Part shown: positions 41,736 to 53,084 of the stretch, in pieces
How the letters are laid out: each line of letters begins with the position of its first letter
Numbering within the stretch: the first letter of the stretch is position 1
Notes under the pieces: generated by a model
Seen by the model: only the letters and a program-made list of their open reading frames with translations
Told to the model about the DNA's origin: nothing
Databases searched by the model: none
Program-made: the position numbers and the translations under genes
Assembly (NCBI RefSeq): GCF_949987535.1
Contig: NC_080064.1
Span: 39,876,282 to 39,940,281 of the forward strand
Length of the DNA stretch: 64,000 bases
Source of the DNA: Balaenoptera acutorostrata
Taxonomy: Eukaryota > Chordata > Mammalia > Artiodactyla > Balaenopteridae
Direction: 5' to 3'

Positions 41736-41929
41736 TGCTCTCTGAGTTTTTTTATGACCCGGACGGCATTATCTGAGTTGCTCAACGTCTCTGTCTGAGT
41801 CTCCTTTCCCTCATCAGTACAAGACACACTGCCTACCTCACCAACCTGCAGTGATTGTCAGAGCAAACATGATGTCACTCTGTTTATGAACTGCACGGTA
41901 TCCTACATGCATTAGCTGTTAGGAACAAC

Positions 41930-42215
41930 AATAACTACGAGTAGTAGTGATAATAATATTAGGAGCTGGGGCTAGAATGGCAGAAGTAATTGTACCAGAG
42001 TTGGGTTACAGCATCAGAAGTCGGGGTGGTACCAGCAGCAGTGGTTGTGATGAATAGAACAGTAGTGAGGGTAATAAACAAGGGCTGGAGCAATGAAACT
42101 CCTGGAAGGAAGTGTCAGCAGCAGTGGGGGGGTGTGCTGTGGCCGGTGGAGGTGATGGAGGTGGCAGTTCCAGTAGGAGGGGCTGCGGTGACAGGCTGGT
42201 GGCAGAGGTGGTCAC
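41930..42215. repeat. cryptic trinucleotide-rich tract
   Basis: Repeated gta/gtg/gca/gtt triplets ('gagtagtagtgataataata', 'gtaccagcagcagtggttgt', 'gtggaggtgatggaggtggc') without a pure array. Probably a decayed simple repeat grown from the preceding MIR tail. Confidence 0.55.
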
Positions 42216-42549
42216 AGTGCTCAAGCCACACTGGCCTCCTTTCTGTTACCAGGCCCCTGGCAGCTTGCTCTCCTGGGAGATGCCTGGGGCCCTGGGGCCC
42301 CTCCTGAGGGTCATTGCTCTACAGTGTGACCGGGTGGTAAGAGAGCATTCCTTCAGGCACCCACCGCCGGGGAGCCCAGGTGCCCAAAGGTGACTGAGCG
42401 CCAACAGGTGGGCCCACGGGTCCAAGGGTCTGTTGCTCCAGGTCTCTGGTCTGCCAAACGCCTCCTCAAATGTTCAGCCCCAGGGACCTCCCCTAGGAAG
42501 CTTTGAGAATCCCCCAAGCAAATTGACATGTTCTCTTCTCCGCTCACGG

Positions 42550-42790
42550 ATTCATTTAATAATTATTCACTGGGGCCCCACCATGGGCCCTGGAGAAGAG
42601 CAAGGTGGGTGTAGGCAGCTTTAAACAGACCACAGTCTAGTGAGGAATCTCGGGGCACTTAGGTCCGGGAAGTGGGCTGCTGCATTAGGGATGCTTACAA
42701 GGCTGTCCTCGGTATTCTTAGAGTCTGGTACACAGCACACACTCGGTGGCTGGATTTCTTTCATCCAACAGATATTTTTCGAGCAGCTAC
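42550..42790 (-). repeat. L2/MIR 3' end, antisense
   Basis: 'tcatttaataattattcact', 'ccaccatgggccctggagaa', 'aacagaccacagtctagtga' and, later, 'tccaacagatatttttcgag' resemble antisense L2 ends. Confidence 0.5.
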
Positions 42791-42799
42791 TGTGAAGAG

Positions 42800-43030
42800 G
42801 CATAGGGTTTAGTGGTTAAGAGCCATCGCTGGATCCCAATCCTGGCTCTGTATGACCTTGGGCAAGTCTCTTAATCTCTGCCTCAGTTTCTTCAACTGCA
42901 AAATGCAGATAATAAGAGTATCTAGTCCACAGGATTGTTGTGAGGGCTAAATGAGTTATTCTTACAAGTAAAGTATTCAGAATAGTGCTTAGTGCACATG
43001 GTGATGCTGTAAGAGTATTAGCTGTAAAAA
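42800..43030 (+). repeat. MIR SINE, near full length
   Basis: 'atagggtttagtggttaaga', 'ccaatcctggctctgtatga', 'ccttgggcaagtctcttaat', 'actgcaaaatgcagataata', 'ggattgttgtgagggctaaa' and 'gaatagtgcttagtgcacat' cover MIR from the tRNA-like head to the 3' end. Confidence 0.9.
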
Positions 43031-43034
43031 GGTG

Positions 43035-44345
43035 CCAGGGACCATGCTGGGGCACTGGTCACAGAGCAATGAGCAAAACCAAGTCCCAGCTCTCATGGAG
43101 CTTACAATTTAGTGGTGGAACAGGTGATAAACACACATATATGTATATGTCAGGTGGTAAAATGTGCTATGAGCAATAAAGCAGGGTGTAGAGATGGAAA
43201 GTAATGGGGGCTGCTATGTAGGTAGGGAGGGCTTCTCTGAGGGTGTGACATTTGAGCAGAGGCTTGGGTAGGGTATAAGACATGTGACTACCTGGGGAGA
43301 AAGGGTTCAGCGCAGAGGCCATGACAAGTGCAAAGGTCCTGAGGTAGGAATATGCTTTGTGTGTTCAAGGAAGAGCAGGGACCAGTGTGGCTGGAGTGAG
43401 GAGGGTTGGAGATAAGGTCATTGGGGTAGCTGGGGCCAGATTAGGCAGAAGCTTTCAGGCCACACTAAGGATTTGGATTTTTTTACTCGGAGTAAAATAG
43501 GGAGCCAGCAGAGAATCTGGAACAAAGAAGTGTGAATTTATCAGACTTAATTTTTCGAAGGATTGCTCCAGCTGCTGTGTGAAGTGTAGACTCTGGGGTG
43601 GGAGAAGGGCAACAGGAGGGGACCAGTTAGGACGCTACTTATTACGTGCAACCGGGCTTGGTGGTTTGGCCGTGGGTCTAGGATGGAGAGGCGGTGGGAA
43701 GCAGTGGGATCCCAGACATATTTAGAACATGGAGACAACAGAATCTGCCAATTGATCGGATATAGGCTGTGAAAGAAAGGGAGCATTCAAGGATGACTCT
43801 AAGACTTTCGGCCTGAACACCTGGCAGAATGGAGCTGCCCCCTGCTAAGCTGAGAAGCCTGGATGAGAATCAGGCCCGGAATGTAGTGACAGGGAGAATA
43901 CACTGTTTGGTTATAAAGCTGTTAAGTCTGGGATGTGTGTTTGCCATCCAAGTGGAGATTTAATCAGATAGTTGGACATTTGAGTCCAGGGAGTACAGGT
44001 GAAGGGAGAATTCAGGCTGAAGATATAAAGGTAGACCTTCTCCGTACCGACGTAAGAACAGGGACATGCAGATATAGAAGAGAAGAGGGCAGAGGATTGG
44101 GCCCTGGGACCCGGCAAAATTCAGAGGTCGGGGAGGGGAGGCAGAAGCAGCAAAGGCAATGAGACGGTGAGGAAGGAGGAGAACTAAGAGAGGGTGATTT
44201 TCTGGAAAGTAAGAGAAGGAAGTGTTTCAGGAAGGAGGGTGTGCTGATAGGTTGAGTAAGATAAAGGCTGAAAAATGACCACTGGATCTATCAGTGTGAA
44301 TGAATGGCCAGGAGGTGATAACAGCTGGAGGAGATATCACATAAT
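43035..44345 (-). repeat. L2 LINE fossil with reverse transcriptase C-terminus
   Basis: On the minus strand the whole 1.3 kb follows L2. The 3' end ('gctctcatggagcttacaat'), the 'gacaagtgcaaaggtcctga' and 'ccagctgctgtgtgaagtgt' blocks, and the end of ORF2 ('ttcaaggatgactctaagac' near 43788) are all in order. The ORF2 fragment would correspond to the region just after the RT fingers/palm, but frameshifts and stops break it everywhere. Longest L2 copy in the window. Confidence 0.8.
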
Positions 44346-44349
44346 CTGG

Positions 44350-44990
44350 AGGAAATAGGAGCCGTGATGGGAACGCGGCTGTCTCGGTGGCTCCTGGAAG
44401 CCCAGTGCACTGAAACAGCAGGTATGAGCCGCATCTCCAGCTTTAGGGCCCTGGGAAGTGCAGTCTGACATGCAAAGCTTTTAAAAGTTTATGAGGCCAC
44501 CCAGAGGAATAGGAAGGGGAGAAATGGTAAGCTGGTGAGGATTGATTTACGCTCACTGCGGAACTACATAAAAGGTGCCGGGGGTTCTGGGCACCTTGCA
44601 CGAGCCACTGCGAGGTCAGCGGTGGAGGGTCCCATGGAGCCCATGTGGAATGGCGTCTGGCCAGACAGCTCCTCAGCTGATGGACGTGTCTTATCTCCCC
44701 AGGGTTACCAAGAGGAGGGGATAAAGTTATTGACTTCTTTATTATTTTCTGCTTCATGATTTGATTTAGTTGATTGTATATACAATTTTCAAATACCTAA
44801 GAAAATTTGCCCTCCTCGTCCCAGCTCCTGGCTTTACACAGGACAAGTGCTTCCAGACAGCCAACCACAGGGAGTGGCCAGCGACAGGTATTTTCTGAGC
44901 ACCTGACAGGTGTCCAAGACCACCGGGGCTGGTGGGGCCTCAGAGGAGCAGGACAACAAGGGTCTCTGTCACGTCTCCAGCAGAGAAGGC
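44350..44990. other. unassigned stretch
   Basis: No repeat recognised with confidence. Part of it may be further diverged L2. A short AT-rich part 'ttatttagt'-like lies near 44760. No gene supported. Confidence 0.35.
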
Positions 44991-44994
44991 AGGA

Positions 44995-45195
44995 CTCCCA
45001 GGTCTAGAGTTTGAATTCCAGCTCCACCACTTCCTCAGTGTGAGCCACTCTGTGCGACACTTTCCTTCTTTGGGCCTCAGTGTTCCCATCTGGAAAATGG
45101 GAACAATGATAATTCCTGCCTCAAGGAATGGAGGGCTGACAAACAATAATGATAACAGTGACACTGCCTGTCCATATCTGCTGCAAGTGTGACAG
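44995..45195 (+). repeat. MIR SINE
   Basis: 'gtctagagtttgaattccag', 'ctccaccacttcctcagtgt', 'tgggcctcagtgttcccatc', 'tggaaaatgggaacaatgat'. A clear sense MIR. Confidence 0.8.
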
Positions 45196-45239
45196 CCTTG
45201 TGCAAACTTTACAGGCCATTGGACCAGATGTGTATTACT

Positions 45240-45475
45240 GAGTACAATGACTCTGGGGACAGAGACCTCAGTTCCAGATCCAGCCCTACTGTCTGCTAGC
45301 TGTGTGTTCTTGGGTTGGTCACATCTTATCTCTGAGTCTGAATTTTAGCATCTGTAATGTGGGCTCTTGGGGCTGCTGGAAAGATTGAGAACCGAGTAGG
45401 AAGTGCTTCTTCGTGAGCCATGAAGAGCCTCACGCGTGTTAGCAGCTATTATTATTGTAGCGGATCATCTGACAT
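45240..45475 (+). repeat. MIR SINE
   Basis: 'ctactgtctgctagctgtgt', 'gttcttgggttggtcacatc', 'catctgtaatgtgggctctt', 'gggctgctggaaagattgag' and 'gtgttagcagctattattat' in sense order. Tandem with the previous MIR. Confidence 0.8.
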
Positions 45476-45479
45476 AATT

Positions 45480-46435
45480 GACAAGAGTGGCTAATGGGGC
45501 TGCTCCCTCTGTCAGGGGACAGATGCTGGGACACTGAGGTGCTACCAACACAGCACAGTGCCTGTGGGATGTAGGCACTTCCTCGTTTAGGAATTAGGCT
45601 CTGGGGCAGGGGTGGGGGGTACCTGGCACTAGGAATATTTGAAGTTCTGTGTCATGCTGGCTTTGCACGAGACACGTGACCAATTCTGCCCCTGCAGACA
45701 AGAAGCACTATGGGCACACAGAAGGAGCTTATGTGGGAAGGGAAGGTAAGATGTAGAGAATTAGAAAAAGAAGTGTGTCTTTCTAGTTTGTCAACAGATA
45801 TTTCTTGGTTCCTGCTAGGAGAAGACAACGTGAATGGCGTAGATGGAGGTCTAGTCTGCCTTACTTTGGGTTCGCCCAAAACAGACCCTGAGAGAAGGAC
45901 TCAAAGAGTTAATTTGGGACATGAAACCAGGAATGCTGGCAGAAAAGTGAAGAATTGAGATAGCGGAAGAGAAGAGCCAATAGAGGGTCCATTATGAAGC
46001 ACTTTAGTCCCACTGGGTACTCGGGGAGCCCGTGGAGAACGTGAGCCTCCAAGTTATCTTACTCTTGGGGCCAGGGGGCGGGGGTACTCACTCGCCAATC
46101 CCCCTCTGTTACTGTGTGAGGGCATTCCTGGGGGGCCTCTTCCCCTGGCACCCGCAGCCTGCAGCAGCATGTAGCAAAGCAGACTCTAGTGGCAGAAAAA
46201 GCTCTCAAAGAAATGCAGGTGGAACAGTTGGACATCAGGTCAGAATGTACGACGGGTGAAGACAGGGCTTCTCCACTGTCTTCAAGGCGCATACAGCTTG
46301 CACAAGTTACAGAATACAATGACACAAAGCCACCGTGGAAGACTGCAGGCCAGTGACCACGGAATCAACCATACGTCAGTAACCCAGCCTAGTTTCAGGG
46401 TAAGGGCAGACTCAGATGCCATGTATTTATTATTT
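45480..46435. other. unassigned stretch
   Basis: Unique-looking. Short frames only. No recognisable repeat. Confidence 0.35.
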
Positions 46436-46439
46436 GTGG

Positions 46440-47385
46440 TTTCTCTCTTAAATCTATCACTTTTAAAACATTGTACTGACATAGAACATACATAAGAAAT
46501 ATGCAGAAATCATAAGTTACAGCTGGGTGATGACATTAAACCAGTACCAAGATCAAGAAACAAAACATTAGTCCCCCAAAAGCAAGTTTCCCCAAGCATA
46601 ACCACTATCCTAACTTCTAAAGCCATTGATTAATTTTTCCTGTTTTTAAACTTTATATGAATGTCACTGTAGAGTGTGTATTCTTTTGTACTTAGCTTCT
46701 TTAAAAATAAAAAACAAAAACCTTGGGGCTTCCCTGGTGGCGCAGCGGTTGAGAATCTGCCTGCCAATGCAGGGGACACGGGTTCGAGCCCTGGTCTGGG
46801 AAGATCCCACATGCCACGGAGCAACTAGGCCCGTGAGCCACAATTATTGAGCCTGCGCATCTGGAGCCTGTGCTCCGCAACAAGAGAGGCCGCGATAGTG
46901 AGAGGCCCGCACACCGTGATGAAGAGTGGCCCCCGCTTGCCACAACTAGAGAAAGCCCTCGCACAGAAACGAAGACCCAACATAGCCAAAAATAAATAAA
47001 TAAATAAATTTGATAAAATAGGGAGTGATTTAAAAACAAACAAACAAAAAAAACCCCAAAACCTCAATATTCTGTTTGTGATTTATTCATATTATTGCAT
47101 GTAACTGTGGTTCATTTGCTCTCATTCCTGTATCATATCCATTGTGAGAATCTACTCCACTGTTGATGGGCATTTGGGTAGTTTTTAGCTATTAAGAACA
47201 GAGGTGTTAACAACATTCCTGTTTGATCTTTTGGTGAATATATGTAAGTTTTTCGTTCTGAGGAATGGACATTCCAGGCTGAAGGGGACACTTAGCTCGC
47301 CTTTGGTAGATCCTGCCGGTTCTTCAAAGCAGTTGTATCAATTTGCACCCAGCAGCAGTATGTGAGAGTTCTGGTTGTAATGGAG
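46440..47385 (-). repeat. old L1 LINE 3' fragment, split by a SINE
   Basis: Both halves read as antisense L1M: left 'ttaaaacattgtactgacat', 'aagcataaccactatccta', 'atatgaatgtcactgtag'. Right (after 47064): 'gttgatgggcatttgggtag', 'cttttggtgaatatatgtaa' and 'agcagcagtatgtgagagtt'. The halves are continuous in the L1 if 46724-47057 is removed. Confidence 0.7.
46724..47057 (+). mobile_element. CHR / SINE2-1-type SINE, young subfamily
   Basis: 'ggggcttccctggtggcgc', B-box 'gggttcgagccctggtctgg', 'gagccacaattattgagcct' and 'gaagagtggcccccgcttgc', with a (TAAA)n tail. Flanked by 'aaaacct' at 46717-46723 and 47058-47064. It inserted into the L1 fragment above, so it is the younger of the two. It differs from the copy at 22108 at diagnostic sites ('gagaggccgcgatagtgag'). 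Confidence 0.9.
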
Positions 47386-47389
47386 GACA

Positions 47390-48785
47390 TTGCCAGTAGG
47401 AGAAAGAACAAGACAGGAATAAGGTATGTGGATGTGGAAGTGAGCACAGCATGTCACTCATTCAGCAAAGAATTGGGGGCGTTGCCTTGACCATACCCTT
47501 TGACATGTGCTAAGAGCACAGACACGGTTCACATGAGACTCTTAAGCTCAGGGTGATGGCCAGACATGACCACAAAGAAGCAGAACACCAGGTAGGAAGA
47601 CCTCAGGGCAAAGGGCTGGGCCCATGGAAGTATAGGAATGAGGCTCCTGACCTCCTGCCTGATCATCCAGCAGCCTGGTCTAGTTCAGGTTCTTCCTGTC
47701 TTAGGAGGCATCTAAAAATGCACCTTAAAGACGCTGACAGATACTCAGAGAGCCCTCAGACAAAATCAGCTCCTGTAGCCCCTGCCCCATCCCAAGGTTG
47801 GCAATCTGACACTCTCCAGGGAATTCCCAAGAGAGGGAAACTTGAGTTTCAATGGATAATCCTCATCACAGCTTGAGCCCTGCACCTGGACACAGAGGAT
47901 GAGCCCAGGAGAGCGGATGGCCTCGTGCGGTCCACTCACCCCACCCCAGCCTGGAGGCCCAGCCCAACACCTGCTTCTTACTGGAGTTACCATAAAGCCC
48001 CACCTGTACCCCGCCACTCCATGCAAGCGCTGCAGGGAGCCGTGGGTTGCTCTGTCGAGCTGAGGGGAAGCACACGCATTTCCAAGTTCAACAACCTTGC
48101 TGCCTGGCAGTGGATGCCCTGGGACTGCCCGGCCCTGGACCCCACCGGCCCCTCGGCCACAGTTAGAGAAAGGCTCGTTGAGGAGAGGAGCTGGTAAGGC
48201 CATGCCTCCATGTCTCGCTCCCCCGAGGCCCAGGTGTTTTGCTCGGCAGCAAACCAGACCTGTCCTGGAACCGACCTTCTCCAGACTTTGTCACCCCATC
48301 CATCACCCTGGCTTGCCTGCAGGGCTCAAGCTGGCAGGAGACGGAGTTCTCTCCTCATTTATTTTCACAATTCCCCTCTGGGGAGGCTGGAGTAAAAGTC
48401 TCTTGCAATGACAGTGTCAGAAAGCCCTTGGGTGATCCTCTCTGCTGATGGGGACCCAGAGGGCAGAGACTTCCACAGGTCCCACGGCTGGGGAGAGGGC
48501 AAGGATGGAGCTGGAGAAGAACCCGTGCTCCCCCCCACTTTCCAGTCCTGCCCCCTCGTACTGTGTTTGCCTTTCTCCAGGGCCTGCCCATATTCCCCAT
48601 CACTGGGCCTTGCCACACCAGTGGAGGGAGAAAAGTTACCTGGTGCCTCGGCCCCAGGCGGCAGGACTCATTCCAGCGATGGCGTTCGGGGCACAGTGCC
48701 CAGCACCAGGCTGCACGTCGTGATCTCCAGCCCCAAACCGCAGGCCGTCCCTGCATCTGTCAAGTGCGATCTCTCCCGGGCTGCT
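47390..48785. other. unassigned stretch
   Basis: GC-rich from 47860 on. A fortuitous splice pair (AG before 48111, GTAAGG after 48193) has no supporting exon. Frames of 131-145 codons on both strands lack domains. Confidence 0.35.
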
Positions 48786-48789
48786 GCTG

Positions 48790-48870
48790 GCCCCTCCAAA
48801 TAAGCTATCTTTATGAAATGAAACGACTGCCCTTCATATATTAAAATTACACCTCCCCAGGAAGGACCTC
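48790..48870. promoter_or_regulatory. candidate short conserved element
   Basis: 'ataagctatctttatgaaat' and 'cttcatatattaaaattaca' form an AT-rich island inside GC-rich DNA. It includes a GATA-type 'ctatctt' core. Inference only. Confidence 0.25.
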
Positions 48871-49394
48871 GTGTCGGGGCTGCGCACAAAGGGACATTCA
48901 CAGGCTGGCAGAGGGAAGTCGGTGGAGGCTTGGCCCGGGGCCCAGAGGGAAGAGAGGATGGGGAGTTGGGGCTCTGGGGTTACAGACAGGAGGGCGGGTT
49001 AAGGGGAGGCAGAGCTGGGGACTGTGGAGACTCAAAGCTAACAAAGAAACTCTGGGTTCAGCCAGGCGGCGCAGCTCACTCTGGGCCGATGGGCAGGCCA
49101 GGGCTCCCTCTGAGTGTGACCCTGGGCACGGCCCTTTCCAGATTGGTCCCTAATGCCACGGTCTACACTGCCTACACTGCCCGCAGGAATGCAAGCAGGG
49201 ACCCTGGCAGAGAGATGGGGTGGATGGAAGCAAGTCCTCAGATGCCAGGACTTGCTTCCCAAAGATGCTGTAGCGAGAGTGGGCACAGAGGCCAGCCTGT
49301 GGGTCCACAGAAATCAGGCGGGCTTGTCTGCATTCTGCCCACGCGCTGAGCTTGCCCTCTCTGAGGTGCCTCCACCTCTCAGCCTGGGAATGCA

Positions 49395-49605
49395 GCTCTA
49401 GATTCAGACTGATCTGGGTTTTGGTCCTGCTACTGCCTCTTCTTGAGCAAGAAATTCAACCTTCCTTGGCATCAGTTTCCTCATCTGGAAAATAGGGATC
49501 ATGGCAACTAATTGAAAAGATTTGTTATGAAGGTTAAAGAGAGTGCAGTGAGAGTACTGCACGCAGTAGGCCCTCAATACTGGTTTTCTTTCCTTACACT
49601 CCCCC
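49395..49605 (+). repeat. MIR SINE
   Basis: 'ttcagactgatctgggtttt', 'gtcctgctactgcctcttct', 'catcagtttcctcatctgga', 'aaatagggatcatggcaact', 'gcacgcagtaggccctcaat' follow sense MIR to the end. Confidence 0.8.
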
Positions 49606-49698
49606 ATGGATCAGGATTTTTAAATAAGCTGAGATATTTCATTCTGTTCCCAGAGCTCCCAGCCTAGAGCTAGTTAGCAAGATTGAAAAGAAAATTTA

Positions 49699-49719
49699 AG
49701 ACAGACAGACAGACAGACA

Positions 49720-49757
<38 letters not shown>
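49699..49757. repeat. (ACAG)5(AC)18 compound microsatellite
   Basis: (ACAG) units at 49701-49720 followed by (AC) repeats to 49757. Likely polymorphic. Confidence 0.9.
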
Positions 49758-49758
<1 letters not shown>

Positions 49759-49819
49759 CATTAAAAACACAGAGGAGGAAGGCACTAAATAAACTCCTGA
49801 GATATCAGAAGAGGTATCA

Positions 49820-50430
49820 TACTGTAATTCAACAAATATTTACTGAGTCCCTACTGAGCTCTATTCCAGGTATTGGGATATTCAGTGTACAACAGACCCA
49901 AATCCCTGGTCTCCTGGATCTTACAGTCTATTGTGTGTCAGGGGGTGGGACAGTAAACAAAAGACAAAAGTAAATCATATAACATATTAGAAGGAGGAAG
50001 CCCTACAGAAAAAGGGAAAAGTGGAGGAGGAACAGCAAGATTACAGCTTTTTTGGGGTTACAGTTTTCCATAGTGTGGTCATTGAGATGGTGACATTTGA
50101 ATAAAGGCAGGTAGGAGATGAGGGAGTTGGCCGTGCCACTTTCTGAAGGCAGTGCTTTTGAGCAAAGGCCCCAAGGCAAGACTGAGTCCACGTATTCAAG
50201 AAACAGCAAGGAAGCCAGTGAGGCTGGGTAGAGCCTGCAGGGCAAGAGGAGACCATCAGAGAGGAAAAGAGAGCTGGGGGCAGCTGAGCATTTGGGGCCT
50301 TGTGGACCACAGTACAGCTTCTTACAACCCCATCGTCCCCCAGAGGGACACAGAATGGCCTTTGATGGATGAGGAGGAGTTCATGGGCCAGGAAGCAGGA
50401 AAGCTCAGAAGTGTGCCCAGAGAATAGACT
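49820..50430 (-). repeat. L2 LINE 3' region
   Basis: Antisense L2: 'caacaaatatttactgagtc', 'ccaggtattgggatattcag', 'gatggtgacatttgaataaa', 'gagcaaaggccccaaggcaa' and 'gaaacagcaaggaagccagt'. Well ordered over about 600 bp. Confidence 0.75.
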
Positions 50431-50439
50431 TTTCCACAG

Positions 50440-51640
50440 GTGGAAGTCCCTGGAGGGAGGCTGGCGAGATGGAAGGTTTTTGACATAAGTTTTAATAAAT
50501 GTCAATTTGCATCTGAGGAAGAAATAGCGCTTTGTCTTTTAGATGAGGTGCCCACGGCATCTCAGATGCTGCATTCGCTATTTTGCTTCCTAAGTATACC
50601 CCTGCCCTCAACCTCCTTCACAGGCTTGTTGGTAAGGATTAAAGTAACACTTGCAAACCACAGTATCCTATACAAACAAAAGTGTGAGATGTTGACCTGA
50701 TAGAAGAAAAAAATAACTGAAATTTACCTTTCTCCTAAAAGGGTTTTCCTTCAGTATCTATACTGCCCCAATTCACTGAACAATCACAGCAATACCCAGT
50801 CGTGTGGGCACATAGTACACGCTCAGACATTTTTGTTGAATAAGCAAATAAGTAAAAGAAGGAAGGAAAGAATCCATGTGTAAAATCATGCAGTCTCCTA
50901 CCCTGGGCAGGTACACTGGTGAGAGGTGTGGACGAGGCAGTCCGTCAATTGGGGCCTGTGATAGTGCTGAAGCCCTGAGCCCTGACATGGCTGGAAAAAC
51001 AGGCACAGCTGCCCCCAACCCCTGAGCCCAGGCTGCTCTGGCTCACCCCCTGATAAAAGCCACCGCCCTCCCACTTAGCAGGTGACATTAGAGTGCTAAT
51101 GATATGTGATTAGACCTGGTCTGAGACTCCCCTTTCTCTGACCTCAGGATGGCAGAGATTTGCCCTGGAGGTAGGGAAGGAAAAACACTCAGAGAGAGGA
51201 AAGACACAAGGAACTGGGGCCCAGCCCAGGGTCTGAGGGCAGCCAGCGAGGCATGGGGCAGTGCAGTCAGCAGTGAGGTTGGTGCTCCACATCTTCAGGA
51301 GGACAATTTTGAAGCCGGGAAGAACCTTGCTGGTAATACAGCCCTCACTCCCTTATTGGCAGTTTTGGAATCCAAGAAGCTCTGAAGAGCCACAGGTCTT
51401 TGGCAACTGGGCCTGAACCCACATGAGGCTATAGAGTCTTGATCTATCCCACTTTTCACGAATTTTCATGTTTTGCTGCACAGCTATTAATGTGTTTGAT
51501 CATGGGTGCTGATGCAGGCCCCAACGGGGTGTTAACTGATAGATGGATATGCACCTTCCTTTGCCCTCTAAAATCCAAAAAATATGCACTTTTGAAACAA
51601 ATGTGGATTCTAGGGTTTTGGATATGGGGTTGGGAATCTA
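50440..51640. other. unassigned stretch
   Basis: A weak L2 end ('acatagtacacgctcagaca' near 50810) and otherwise unique DNA. No gene supported. Confidence 0.35.
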
Positions 51641-51664
51641 CTCGGTTGCTTTAGTTCTTGAATT

Positions 51665-51780
51665 GCTTGTCCATTCACTCACTCACTCACTTATTCACTC
51701 ATTCATTCAGCAAGTCTTCACTGTCTTCACCATGTATGTCTACCCCTTTGCTGCTGAAGACAGAGGCCCTGACCCTCCAC
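51665..51780 (-). repeat. L2 3' end with (ACTC/ATTC)n
   Basis: 'cactcactcactcacttatt', 'actcattcattcagcaagtc' then 'ctgtcttcaccatgtatgtc': antisense L2 terminus with an expanded tail. Confidence 0.5.
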
Positions 51781-52284
51781 TCACTCAAGCACACGCTGAA
51801 CCAGCTGGGGGTGAGCGCCTGAGATGGGCCCCAAAGGGGCTCAACTTGCTCTTCTCTCTGTTGTTGGACTTGCCCCACTGAGCCGTAGCTCAGTTCTGTT
51901 TCCATCTGACCTGCACTCTAGGCCAGAGTTCCTACGCTCACAGGGTTGAATCTTCTTCTGCTTTGCCAACCAGAGTGTGGCATGCACTTGGATCTCAGCA
52001 AATCAAGTGCCCTCAAGGACCTCCCATAGAAACGAAGACGGCTCAGGCCCTGCTCTGTAAGGCTCATGCACACCTGGAGAAGCAGGTCACCCAGAGCGGG
52101 ACCTGGAGGAATCACAGACCAGCAGGGCAGGGAGTACTGCCGAGGTCACCTGACCACTGCTGAGGCCTACTCCATTACACACGAGGCCAGTTACAAAATG
52201 CTCTGCTATCTGTAAAAGGAAATCCACCTTCCTGGCATTCTCCCCATGAACCTCAGGAGCAGTGACAGATGCAATTTGTTCCAA

Positions 52285-52440
52285 TAGGTGGGGGGGGAGG
52301 AGAGAAACCGAGGAAGGCTTTCTAGAGGAGGTAATATTAGAGCATTTTGAAGAAAGAAAGGATTTTGATAAGCCTGATGTGTTTGTGTGATGGTAGTCCT
52401 GTGTGTGTGTGTACATGTGTGTGTACGTGTGTGTCTACGT
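52285..52440 (-). repeat. L2 fragment followed by (GT)n
   Basis: 'aggaaggctttctagaggag' and 'gtaatattagagcattttga' are antisense L2. An imperfect GT tract follows at about 52385-52440. Confidence 0.45.
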
Positions 52441-52489
52441 GCTGGGTAGATATAGTATTCTAAGGGAAGCACTTGGGAATAATCATCAG

Positions 52490-52904
52490 TCCTGGTCGTG
52501 GAGGACGAGGGTGATGCAGCGCCCAGACCCCGCTTCAGGGAAGGCCTTTTTGCCCAGCTGCCAGCATTGCCGTTGGACAATGCTACCCTTGACAGCTGCA
52601 GCATTCAACTGTCAGCCCCTTCAGGGCTTGCCTCAGCCAAAGAGGCACCTCATTCAAGGTCCTGCCGTTCTAGGAGCACCACGTTCAATGATGGATCGAG
52701 GCACGTGTATAAAGACCCAGGCTGCTATTTCAGATCCAAGCTTCCCCACGGGAAGGCATTCAGACCTGCATCTCCACTGCCCAAGTTGCTTCCTCCCCGA
52801 CCCCTTTCCTAGACAAAGACTGATCCCAAGGGCCTCCTTAATAAACACTGGACACACGAAACTGTCTCAGAGTCTGCTTCCTGGCGACCTCAACCTGTGA
52901 CACT
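52490..52904 (+). repeat. solo LTR, ERVL-like (family uncertain)
   Basis: Has LTR features: a TATA-like 'gtgtataaagacccaggc', a polyadenylation signal 'ccttaataaacactggaca' and the end 'tcagagtctgcttcctggcg' ... 'caacctgtgaca', like LTR16/LTR33-type ERVL LTRs. No internal coding region is adjacent. Described only as a fossil. Confidence 0.5.
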
Positions 52905-53084
52905 GGGGGACTCAAAAGAGGGTGTATGAGGGGACTGTCGGAACCTAAGCCTGGAGAGTCAGGCAAAAGGGACCCAGACAGCCCATAGTGCCCCCATCTC
53001 CAAGCAAGCTTAGGGTTCTTAGCAGAGGGCCAGGCTGCTCTCTCGGGAATTAAGGGGCTAGTCTCGCCCTGTGAATTGGCACTA

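Noticed and set aside
48111..48193. Apparent exon with AG acceptor and GTAAGG donor
   Set aside because: Splice-like dinucleotides occur by chance at this rate. No codon pattern or neighbouring exon supports it.
49701..49757. Regular short repeats, possible CRISPR-like array
   Set aside because: A dinucleotide/tetranucleotide microsatellite without spacers. CRISPR arrays are not expected in animal DNA and none is present.
52490..52904. Possible intact endogenous retrovirus near the ERVL-like LTR
   Set aside because: No internal retroviral sequence or second LTR beside it. It is a solo LTR fossil.
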